Of a stretch of DNA of 64,000 nucleotides, positions 41,839 through 48,856 are shown piece after piece. Under the pieces are notes generated by a model. It was not told the DNA's origin. It searched no databases and saw nothing but the letters and a program-made list of their open reading frames with translations. Source of the stretch: Nonomuraea montanisoli (GTDB taxonomy: Bacteria; Actinomycetota; Actinomycetes; Streptosporangiales; Streptosporangiaceae). Where the stretch lies: contig NZ_JABWGN010000007.1 of NCBI RefSeq assembly GCF_013363975.1, positions 434,001-498,000 on the forward strand. Reading direction: 5' to 3'. The position numbers were made by a program, and so were the translations under genes. How positions within the stretch are numbered: position 1 is the first letter of the stretch; every line of letters begins with the position of its first letter.

Positions 41839-43170
41839 TCAGTGGATGATCGCCAACATCACATCCGAAGCAGCCGGACGGTCCTCGGGAGCCTTCTGCA
41901 GGCACGCCCCCACGATCTTCCGTAAGCCCGGAGGCAACGGCGACAGGTCCGGATGGAACGTCAGCACCCTGTGGAAAACCGCCGGCACCGTGTCCTCGCC
42001 GAACGCCGGCCGTCCCGTGGCCGCGAACATCATCGTCACCCCCCAGCTGAACACGTCCGACGACGGCCCCACCGCCGCCCCCGTCAACTGCTCGGGCGAC
42101 ATGTACGGCGGCGTGCCGACCATCTTCCCTGACGTCACCGTCACCTGGTCGAGCGCCCGCGCGATGCCGAAGTCGATCACCCGCGGCCCGTCGTTCCCGA
42201 TCAGCACGTTGCTCGGCTTGAAGTCACGATGCACGATCCCGGCCTTGTGGATGGCCGCGAGCGCCCCGGCTGTGGATAACGCCAGCCGCGTGAGACTGTC
42301 CTCGTCGCGCGGCCCGTGGTTGCGCACGAGCTGCTCCAGCGACGGCCCCTCCACGTACTCGCTCACGATGTACGCGTCCTGCCCGCTGATGTTCACGTCC
42401 AGCACCCGGGCTGTGGAAAACGTCGCGACTCGCCGCGCCGCCTCCACCTCGCGGGCGAAGCGGGCGCGAGCCGTCTCGTCGACCAGGTCGTGCAGCACCT
42501 TCACCGCCACGCGCCCGCCGTTGGGCGCCTGCGCCAGGTAGACGGCGCCCTGCCCGCCTCGGCCGAGGGACCGCAGCACCCGGTAATGCCCGATCCACTC
42601 CGGCTCCCCCGGGTTCCGTTGGTGGTACGTCGGCGCGGTGGTGCGCTGGTGGATGTCGGGCCCGGGAGTGCGCGGGGACGGGCTCCGGCGCAGGTCGGGC
42701 GGGGAATGGCGCGGGGGCTGACTCTGGTGGAAGTCGGGCGGCGAATGGCGTGGGGACGGACTCTGGTGGATGTCGGGCCGAGGGATGTACGGGGACGGGC
42801 TCTGGTGGCTCGCCTTGGCCGCGAAGGGAGGCTGGCTCAGGTGGCGCGCCCTGACCATGCGCGGCACGAGGATGCCGGAGTGGATGACGCCGCCCAGCCA
42901 GGTCACCACCAGGGCGAGCGAGATGAGCGAGGACATCGGCTCCGGGATGTCCTCGAACCGGTCGTACGCGAAGATGACGATGAGGAACGAGCCCACGCAG
43001 ACGGTGTAGAAGGCGGCGGCGATCACCTGCCACACGCTGCGCAGCCAGAACGCCGCGAACGCGATCGTGAACGGCGTCAGCATTCCGCACGTCAACAGCG
43101 GCAGGGCGGCCCACAGCACCGCAGCGGCCCATGCCAGGCCACTGGGACCGCGCGTCCGGCTGTTCAACAT
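41839..43170 (-). CDS. Membrane-anchored Ser/Thr protein kinase (Hanks type)
   Basis: 443 residues with inverted topology: about three N-terminal membrane helices (residues 12-103), a repetitive linker (122-173), then the kinase domain (196-443). All key residues are present: P-loop GRGGQGAV (203-210), Lys224 in VAVKVL, HRDFKPSN with Asp316, and DFG Asp333. No PASTA or other sensor domain. The linker is four 13-residue units like HQSPSPRHSPPDF. Residue 298 uses TTA inside a DnaA-box-like sequence. Divergent from nuoI, 151 bases apart. Substrates unknown; regulation of its nuo neighbours is only a guess. Confidence 0.9.
   Translation of the reverse strand: MLNSRTRGPSGLAWAAAVLWAALPLLTCGMLTPFTIAFAAFWLRSVWQVIAAAFYTVCVGSFLIVIFAYDRFEDIPEPMSSLISLALVVTWLGGVIHSGILVPRMVRARHLSQPPFAAKASHQSPSPYIPRPDIHQSPSPRHSPPDFHQSQPPRHSPPDLRRSPSPRTPGPDIHQRTTAPTYHQRNPGEPEWIGHYRVLRSLGRGGQGAVYLAQAPNGGRVAVKVLHDLVDETARARFAREVEAARRVATFSTARVLDVNISGQDAYIVSEYVEGPSLEQLVRNHGPRDEDSLTRLALSTAGALAAIHKAGIVHRDFKPSNVLIGNDGPRVIDFGIARALDQVTVTSGKMVGTPPYMSPEQLTGAAVGPSSDVFSWGVTMMFAATGRPAFGEDTVPAVFHRVLTFHPDLSPLPPGLRKIVGACLQKAPEDRPAASDVMLAIIH
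42652..42807 (-). repeat. Four 39-base tandem repeats in the kinase linker
   Basis: In-frame units encode HQSPSPYIPRPDI, HQSPSPRHSPPDF, HQSQPPRHSPPDL and RRSPSPRTPGPDI. Pro/Ser-rich spacer between membrane helices and kinase domain, possibly phosphorylated. Confidence 0.8.
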
Positions 43171-43321
43171 GCCGGAAGGCTATCGCCCCACTCTGGTTCA
43201 TATCGGCTGTGGAGCCATCTTGTGGATAACCTCCCGATAACCTGTGGATAGCTGTGGAAAAACTGGGGACAACGCGACCGGCGCATTCACGTGCGCGGTC
43301 AAGTGCGCAATGATGATGACC
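43171..43321. promoter_or_regulatory. Divergent kinase/nuoI promoter region with DnaA-box-like sites
   Basis: Contains TGTGGATAA (43221-43229, a perfect TTATCCACA box on the reverse strand), TGTGGATAG (43243-43251) and TGTGGAAAA (43253-43261), closely spaced in the same direction. Promoters for both divergent genes must also lie here. Further box-like sites occur in both flanking genes. Confidence 0.5.
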
Positions 43322-45076
43322 ATGGCGCGGATACCGGGTGTTGGGTTGGCGAAGGGACTCTCCGTCACCCTCCGGCACATGCTGCGCAAATCCGTCACCC
43401 AGCAATATCCCGAGGTCAAGCCGGATCTCCCCCCCCGCAGCCGCGGCGTCATCGCCCTGGTCGAGGAGAACTGCACCTCGTGCATGCTGTGCGCCCGTGA
43501 GTGCCCCGACTGGTGCATCTACATCGACTCGCACAAGGAGACCCTCCCGGCGCCGGAAGGCGGTCGCCCGCGTCAGCGCAACGTCCTCGACCGCTTCGCC
43601 ATCGACTTCTCCCTGTGCATGTACTGCGGGATCTGCATCGAGGTATGCCCGTTCGACGCGCTGTTCTGGTCTCCCGAGTTCGAGTACGCAGAGGGCGACA
43701 TCCGCAACCTGCTGCACGAGAAGGACCGCCTCGCCACCTGGGTGCCCACGGTGCCGCCGCCCCCGGCCCACGACCCCGGCGCCGAGCCCCCCAAGGAACT
43801 CGCCGCCGCCCCGCGCCGCCCCGCAGCGGGCCCCCGGGCAGCAGGCGCACCCGCCGGAGCCCGCGCGTCGGGCGCACCTTCCGGTCCTCGCGCGTCAGGC
43901 GCTGCCGCCGCTCCGCGCACGGGGGATGCACCCACCGCTGCCCGTTCGGAAGGTACGACCTCCGCCACCCCTGAAGCGGACACGTCGTCAGAAGCCCCTG
44001 TGACAGGTACGTCATCCGAAGCCCCTGTGACAGATACGTCGCCCGAAGCCCGCGCGACAGGTACTTCGTCCGAAGCTCGCGCGACTGGTGCGCCTTCCCC
44101 GGCCCGCGCGGTAGACGAGCCCGGCGGCCCCACGCGAGAATCGGCCCGCCGCCCGGCTGCGGCCGGGGACTCCGGCGCATCGGAGCGCCCCTCCACTCCC
44201 GGCACGGCAGAGCCGCGGGTCACTCGCACCACGAAGGACGTTTCCGCAGCGGACGTCCCCACGGCGGGCGCTCCTACGGGGGACGTATCCACAGAGGACA
44301 CCCCCACCGCCGAGACGCGGGCTCCCAGCCCTTCCCAGGGCACACCCAAGCGCGAGTCGCGTTCGGCGGATCCCGCACAGGCCATGCCCACGCCAGAGTC
44401 ACGGCACGCACACGGGCTCGCAGGCACGGAGGGCAGCACTGGCGGCGCGGTGGCCGGCCCGGACAGTCCCGGACAGTCGCCGCAGACCGAGGAGCCGGGA
44501 CAGCCGACACGAGCGGACGACAAACCGGGCCGGACGTCGGCGAGCCCGCAGAGGCCCGCCCGGGCCGCCGGCAGGACACGCATGACCAACATCCGTGGCA
44601 TCCGCCCGCCCGGCGCCCTCCCTGCACCTGCCGCGTCTGCCGACAAGCCGGCCGCATCGCCCACCACGGAGGGCCAACCCTCAGAGTCACTCAAGGGCGA
44701 CACTTCACCCGCGACAGCCCCGAAGTCCCAGGGATCGGAGACCGGGCACGAGCAGCCTCTCGACCGAGAGTCCGCGCAGATCGGAGAAGACCGCTCGTCC
44801 GCAGGAGCCGCCCAAGGCGCTCAAGGGGAAGGGGACGTGTCTCCGGAAGCCCCCCAAAAGCCCCCAGGGGAAGCTGAGGCCCTGGAGCCGTCATCCACAG
44901 GCCCTACATCCGGCGAAGAGTTGTCCACAGCCTCGGGCGAGCCGCAGCCGAACCCCGAGCCAGAAGAGCAGACTTCTGGCCCGAGGCCGCGCAGGCGCCG
45001 GATGGCCGATCCTCGCTCCATCCGCCCGCCAGGGCGTCTCGACCCTGACGACCCAAGGGAGCCTGAGGAGGAGTAG
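43322..45076 (+). CDS. nuoI: NADH-quinone oxidoreductase subunit I with a 430-residue disordered extension
   Basis: 584 residues, against about 150-200 usual for the family. Residues 1-145 are a complete NuoI with two [4Fe-4S] sites: Cys51, 54, 57, 61 and Cys99, 102, 105, 109. Residues 146-584 are Ala/Pro/Ser/Thr/Glu-rich, include at least four 27-base repeats (TSSEAPVTG-type, 43982-44089), and hold two copies of a short basic motif: RMTNIRGIRPPG at about 420 and RMADPRSIRPPG at about 560. Four in-frame ATGs (43310, 43313, 43316, 43322) compete as start; none has a clear ribosome binding site. Stop overlaps nuoJ by one base. Confidence 0.9.
   Translation: MARIPGVGLAKGLSVTLRHMLRKSVTQQYPEVKPDLPPRSRGVIALVEENCTSCMLCARECPDWCIYIDSHKETLPAPEGGRPRQRNVLDRFAIDFSLCMYCGICIEVCPFDALFWSPEFEYAEGDIRNLLHEKDRLATWVPTVPPPPAHDPGAEPPKELAAAPRRPAAGPRAAGAPAGARASGAPSGPRASGAAAAPRTGDAPTAARSEGTTSATPEADTSSEAPVTGTSSEAPVTDTSPEARATGTSSEARATGAPSPARAVDEPGGPTRESARRPAAAGDSGASERPSTPGTAEPRVTRTTKDVSAADVPTAGAPTGDVSTEDTPTAETRAPSPSQGTPKRESRSADPAQAMPTPESRHAHGLAGTEGSTGGAVAGPDSPGQSPQTEEPGQPTRADDKPGRTSASPQRPARAAGRTRMTNIRGIRPPGALPAPAASADKPAASPTTEGQPSESLKGDTSPATAPKSQGSETGHEQPLDRESAQIGEDRSSAGAAQGAQGEGDVSPEAPQKPPGEAEALEPSSTGPTSGEELSTASGEPQPNPEPEEQTSGPRPRRRRMADPRSIRPPGRLDPDDPREPEEE
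43982..44089 (+). repeat. 27-base repeats in nuoI
   Basis: Four in-frame 27-base units encoding TSSEAPVTG, TSSEAPVTD, TSPEARATG and TSSEARATG, followed by a decayed fifth. Part of the disordered NuoI tail. Confidence 0.8.
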
Positions 45077-45771
45077 TGACCGAGGCAGTGCCCTCCTATC
45101 TGTCACCCACCGGGCAAGAGATCGTGTTCTTGCTGCTGGGTGCGGTGGCGGTCGGATCGGCGCTGCTCGTCGTCACGACGCGCCAGCTCGTCCACGCGGC
45201 CCTGTGGCTCGTGGTCTGCTTCGGCGCGCTCGCCGGGTGCTACCTCGTGCTGACGGCGGAGTTCGTCGCCTGGGTGCAGGTGCTGATCTACGTAGGTGCC
45301 GTGGTGGTGCTCATGCTGTTCGGCATCATGCTCACCCGGGCCCCGATCGGGCGCTCCGCCGACCTCGACAGTGGCAACCGGCTCGTCGCCGCGCTGGTCG
45401 CCGTGGCCACGGCCGCCGTCCTGGTGACGGTGGTGGTCGACGGTTTCCGCACGGCCTACGCGCCCCTCAAGCCCGGCGCGGGCGCGGCCAAGGAGCTCGG
45501 CGCCAGCGTGTTCAGCACATGGGTGCTGCCCTTCGAGGCGTTGTCGGTGCTGCTGCTGGCCGCCCTGATCGGCGCCATCGTCCTGTCCCGCACGGACATC
45601 CCGGGCGGCGGCTCCCCGTCGCCGACGGCACCGTCCGCCGACCGGAAGCCGCCGATCCCGCCGCCCGGCTCTCCTCCGGTCCACCCGCACGAACCCGGAG
45701 ACGCGCCCCACGCACCGGGCCAATCGTCCAGCAGCCCTGAGCCGCCGACGCACCGGACCGGGGGGCGTTGA
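45076..45771 (+). CDS. nuoJ: NADH-quinone oxidoreductase subunit J
   Basis: 231 residues from GTG 45076. Five membrane helices with ALWLVVCFGALAGCYLVL and VQVLIYVGAVVVLMLFGIML, the pi-bulge helix region of NuoJ. The last 55 residues are a Pro/Ser/His-rich tail beyond the usual fold. Start and stop overlap both neighbours, so nuoI-J-K are translationally coupled. Confidence 0.93.
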   Translation: MTEAVPSYLSPTGQEIVFLLLGAVAVGSALLVVTTRQLVHAALWLVVCFGALAGCYLVLTAEFVAWVQVLIYVGAVVVLMLFGIMLTRAPIGRSADLDSGNRLVAALVAVATAAVLVTVVVDGFRTAYAPLKPGAGAAKELGASVFSTWVLPFEALSVLLLAALIGAIVLSRTDIPGGGSPSPTAPSADRKPPIPPPGSPPVHPHEPGDAPHAPGQSSSSPEPPTHRTGGR

Positions 45772-46691
45772 TGCACATCGTCTACCCGGCCGTCGTGTCG
45801 GCGCTCCTGTTCTCCATCGGCGTGTACGGCGTGCTCGCCCGCCGCAACACGATCCTGGTGCTGATGTCCGTCGAGCTGATGCTCAACGCCGTCAACCTCA
45901 ACCTCGTCGCGTTCGACGTGTGGCTGCGCGACAGGCTGCACAGCGGTCAGGTGCTCACGCTGTTCGTCATCGTCATCGCGGCGGCGGAGGTGGGCCTCGG
46001 CCTGGCCATCATCCTGGCCCTCTACCGCAACCGCAGAACCGTGGACATCGACCGCCTCCGCGAGCTGTCCGAGCCGGCGACATACGCCACGACCCCGCCC
46101 ACCGACTCCGCCAAGCCCGCACAGGGCGCCGTGTCCCCGGAGGCCGCACCGAGCGCCCCGTCCCCAGAAGCTGCACTTAGCGCTCAGTCCCCGGATGCCA
46201 CACAGGGTGCCCCGTCCCCGGATGCCACACCAAGTGCCCCGTCCCCGGATGCCACACCAAGTGCTCCGTCCCGGGATGCCACACCAAGTGCCTCCTCCAC
46301 GGAGGCCCAAAAGAGTGCCTCCTCCTCGAATGCCGCACTGAGCGCCTCGTCCCCGGAGGCGGCACAGAGCACCGTGTCCCCGGAGGCCGCACAAGGCAAC
46401 CCCGCGCGCCCGGTCGACGAAGAGCCCGCCCAGCAGAGCGCCGAGCGACGCGACACCACCGGCAACGGGCGCGACCGGACACCCCGGCTGAGCGACGGCG
46501 ACCAAGCCACGGCGCCAGGCGACCAATCCACCGCGCCAGGTGACGAAGCCACGCGTCCAGGTGATCAGGGCAGCGCCGAGCCAGGAGGCGGTGACGGGGC
46601 CGCACGGCCCACCGACCAGCCCGCCCCGCCACGAAACGGCGACCCGGCCGCTCAACGAGAAAGCGACACCAAGCGAGGAGGCAACCGATGA
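45771..46691 (+). CDS. nuoK: NADH-quinone oxidoreductase subunit K with repeat tail
   Basis: 306 residues; NuoK is normally about 100. Residues 1-100 are the three-helix antiporter-like subunit, with the conserved Glu in MSVELMLNAVNLN and the second Glu in AAAEVGLGLAIIL. Residues about 122-211 are ten consecutive 9-residue units (SPDATPSAP type), followed by APGDQST-like repeats and an acidic/basic tail. ATG 45771 overlaps the nuoJ stop; the TTG just before it is less likely. Confidence 0.92.
   Translation: MHIVYPAVVSALLFSIGVYGVLARRNTILVLMSVELMLNAVNLNLVAFDVWLRDRLHSGQVLTLFVIVIAAAEVGLGLAIILALYRNRRTVDIDRLRELSEPATYATTPPTDSAKPAQGAVSPEAAPSAPSPEAALSAQSPDATQGAPSPDATPSAPSPDATPSAPSRDATPSASSTEAQKSASSSNAALSASSPEAAQSTVSPEAAQGNPARPVDEEPAQQSAERRDTTGNGRDRTPRLSDGDQATAPGDQSTAPGDEATRPGDQGSAEPGGGDGAARPTDQPAPPRNGDPAAQRESDTKRGGNR
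46134..46403 (+). repeat. Ten 27-base tandem repeats in nuoK
   Basis: Ten contiguous in-frame 27-base units encode nine residues each, from SPEAAPSAP through SPDATPSAP (two identical) to SPEAAQGNP. The central units are almost identical in DNA, the outer ones diverged, as expected for recent expansion from the middle. Confidence 0.9.
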
Positions 46692-48781
46692 CGACCTTCC
46701 CGCTTCTCGCGGTGCTCCTGCCGTTCGTCGCCGCCGTGGCGGGCCTCCTCCTGTCCCGCACCCGCCGGCCCAGCTCCCGTACAGCACACCGGCTCTCACC
46801 AGAGACGGCCACGGCCCCCACATCGACCACCTCCCCACAAGACCGTCCGGCACGGGACCGTCCGGCACGGGACCGTCCGGCACGGGACCGTCCGGCACGG
46901 GACCGTCCGGCACAGGACCGCACGACCACGGCCGTCCTCCCTGGCGGCCCCACGTCCGTCGGCCCGGCCGGACGGGAGGGCGACCCGCGGGCGCGTCGGC
47001 GCGCGGCCTGGTTCGCCGTGCTGCCCACCGCCGCCTCCGCCGTGCTGGCCATCGCGCTGGCCTGGGCGCCCGGCTTCGCGTATCTCGCCGACGCCGCTCC
47101 CGGGCGGCCCGTGGGTCACACCTACGGCACGATCGTCACCGGCGGCATCCCCATCTCCCTGACCCTCCAGGCCGACGACCTCTCCGCCATCCTGGGCGTC
47201 CTCGTCACCCTGGTCGCGCTTGCCGTACAGATCTACTCCGTCGGCTACCTCCACGACGACCCGCGCTACCCGTCCTACAGCGCGTTCGTCAGCCTGTTCA
47301 CCAGCGCGATGCTGCTCGTCGTCTACGCCGGCGACCTCCTCGTCCTCTACGTGGGCTGGGAGATCATGGGCCTCTGCTCGTACCTGCTCATCGGCCACTG
47401 GTGGGAGGATCGCGCCAACTCCCGCGCGGCGGTCAAGGCGTTCCTGGTCACCCGGCTCGGCGACGTCGGATTCCTGTTCGGCCTGTTCACGCTCGGCCTC
47501 GCCGCGGGCAGCTTCCGCGTCTCCGATGTGCTGTCCAAGGTGCCCGAGATGTCCGCGGCCACGCTCGTGACCGCCACCATGCTGCTGCTCGCGGGCGTGG
47601 CGGGCAAGAGCGCGCAGGTGCCGCTGCACACCTGGCTGCCCGACGCCATGGCGGGTCCCACGCCGATCAGCGCGCTGATCCACGCCGCCACCATGGTCGC
47701 CGCCGGCATCTTCATCGTGGCCCGGCTCTTCCCGGCGTTCCTCGCCGCCCGGCCCACGCTCGACGTGCTGGCCGTCATGGCGGCCCTCGGCATGCTCGGC
47801 GCCGCCCTGGCGGCGCTCGCCCAGGACGACCTCAAACGCGTGCTCGCCTACTCCACGATCAGCCAGCTCGCCTACATGGCGGGCGGTCTGGCGGCCGGCT
47901 CGGCGAACGCCGCGATCTTCCACCTGCTCACCCACGGCGCGTTCAAGGCGCTGCTGTTCCTGTGCGCGGGCGTCGTCATCCACCACGTCGGCTCCAACCT
48001 GATGAGCCGGATGGGCGGTCTGCGGCGATCGCTGCCGGTGACGTTCGCGGCGATGACCGTGGGATTCGCCGCGCTGATGGGCCTGCCGCCGGCCAGCGGC
48101 TTCTTCAGCAAGGACGCCGTGCTGGCGGCCATGGACGGCGCGCTCGCCGGCGGCCGCCTCACCGACGCCGCCGCCCTGCTCCTGTACGGCTGCGCGCTCG
48201 CGACCGTCGCCGTCACCGGCGCGTACGCCACCAGAGCGTGGCTGCGCACGTTCTTCGGCGAGAGCAGAGTCGTCGTCGCCCTGCCCGAGCCCGAACCGGG
48301 CACGGCCCACGTCATCGACGTGCGGGAAGGGCCGCCGACGATGCTCGTGCCGGTCGCGCTGCTGGCGGTGCCGGCGTTGCTGCTCGGGTTCGCCGGCGGC
48401 GTCCACGTCGACGTCGGGGTGGCGGCGGTCGGGGTGGTGCTGGCCGTGCTCGGCGCCGGGGTGGTGTACGCGGCCTGGCGCTCGGCGCCGCTCGCCGATC
48501 CGGCCCGGCTGCTGGGGCCGCTGCGCGCGCCGTGCGAGCGCGCGTTCTACGTGGACACCCTGTACGCCGCCGTGTTCGCGCGGCCCGTCCTGGCCATGGC
48601 CCGGCTGGTCGTCAGGACCGACGACGTGGTGGTCGACGGCGCTGTACGCGGCTCCGGCCAGGCGGCGCGCGGGCTGTCGGGGCTGCTCCGCCTCGCCCAG
48701 AACGGCAACGTCCAGCTCTACGTGAGCGGGCTGATCGCCGGGCTGCTGCTGATCGCGGTGGGGGCGGTGGTGTTCACATGA
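46688..48781 (+). CDS. nuoL: NADH-quinone oxidoreductase subunit L
   Basis: 697 residues. Proton-pumping antiporter-like subunit, about 16 helices: LYVGWEIMGLCSYLLIGHWW, KSAQVPLHTWLPDAMAGPTPISALIHAATMVAAG and the lateral helix near the C-terminus. Between the first and second helix (about residues 20-95) sits an Arg/Pro/Asp-rich insertion with five 15-base repeats (DRPAR). ATG overlaps the nuoK stop. The 3' end is involved in a small duplication with the nuoM start. Confidence 0.93.
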   Translation: MTTFPLLAVLLPFVAAVAGLLLSRTRRPSSRTAHRLSPETATAPTSTTSPQDRPARDRPARDRPARDRPARDRPAQDRTTTAVLPGGPTSVGPAGREGDPRARRRAAWFAVLPTAASAVLAIALAWAPGFAYLADAAPGRPVGHTYGTIVTGGIPISLTLQADDLSAILGVLVTLVALAVQIYSVGYLHDDPRYPSYSAFVSLFTSAMLLVVYAGDLLVLYVGWEIMGLCSYLLIGHWWEDRANSRAAVKAFLVTRLGDVGFLFGLFTLGLAAGSFRVSDVLSKVPEMSAATLVTATMLLLAGVAGKSAQVPLHTWLPDAMAGPTPISALIHAATMVAAGIFIVARLFPAFLAARPTLDVLAVMAALGMLGAALAALAQDDLKRVLAYSTISQLAYMAGGLAAGSANAAIFHLLTHGAFKALLFLCAGVVIHHVGSNLMSRMGGLRRSLPVTFAAMTVGFAALMGLPPASGFFSKDAVLAAMDGALAGGRLTDAAALLLYGCALATVAVTGAYATRAWLRTFFGESRVVVALPEPEPGTAHVIDVREGPPTMLVPVALLAVPALLLGFAGGVHVDVGVAAVGVVLAVLGAGVVYAAWRSAPLADPARLLGPLRAPCERAFYVDTLYAAVFARPVLAMARLVVRTDDVVVDGAVRGSGQAARGLSGLLRLAQNGNVQLYVSGLIAGLLLIAVGAVVFT
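46841..46915 (+). repeat. Five 15-base repeats in nuoL
   Basis: GACCGTCCGGCACGG four times exactly and a fifth copy with one change, in frame, encoding DRPAR units in the loop after helix 1. Confidence 0.9.
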
Positions 48782-48856
48782 TGGGCTGGCTCCAGGTCGT
48801 ACCCCGCGTCGCGGGCCCGGGCGATGCGGCGGTGGTGTTCACATGATGGGCTGGCT
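48764..48856 (+). repeat. Duplicated nuoL/nuoM junction
   Basis: The 28-base sequence spanning the nuoL end and nuoM start occurs at 48764-48791 and again, exactly, at 48829-48856, 65 bases apart. The segment between is unique. It looks like a short direct duplication that recreated both stop and start. Confidence 0.85.
48778..48846 (+). CDS. 22-residue micro-ORF left by the junction duplication
   Basis: ATG 48778 to TGA 48846 encodes 22 residues; it begins MMGWL like NuoM and ends AVVFT like NuoL. It overlaps the nuoL stop and the nuoM start by four bases each, so ribosomes could re-initiate through it. Probably a by-product, possibly a coupling leader. Confidence 0.35.
   Translation: MMGWLQVVPRVAGPGDAAVVFT

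Noticed and set aside
45456..46913. Reverse-strand ORF with CGIRGRGTW-like repeats opposite nuoK
   Set aside because: Its repeats are the complement of the nuoK 27-base array; no start signal or domain.
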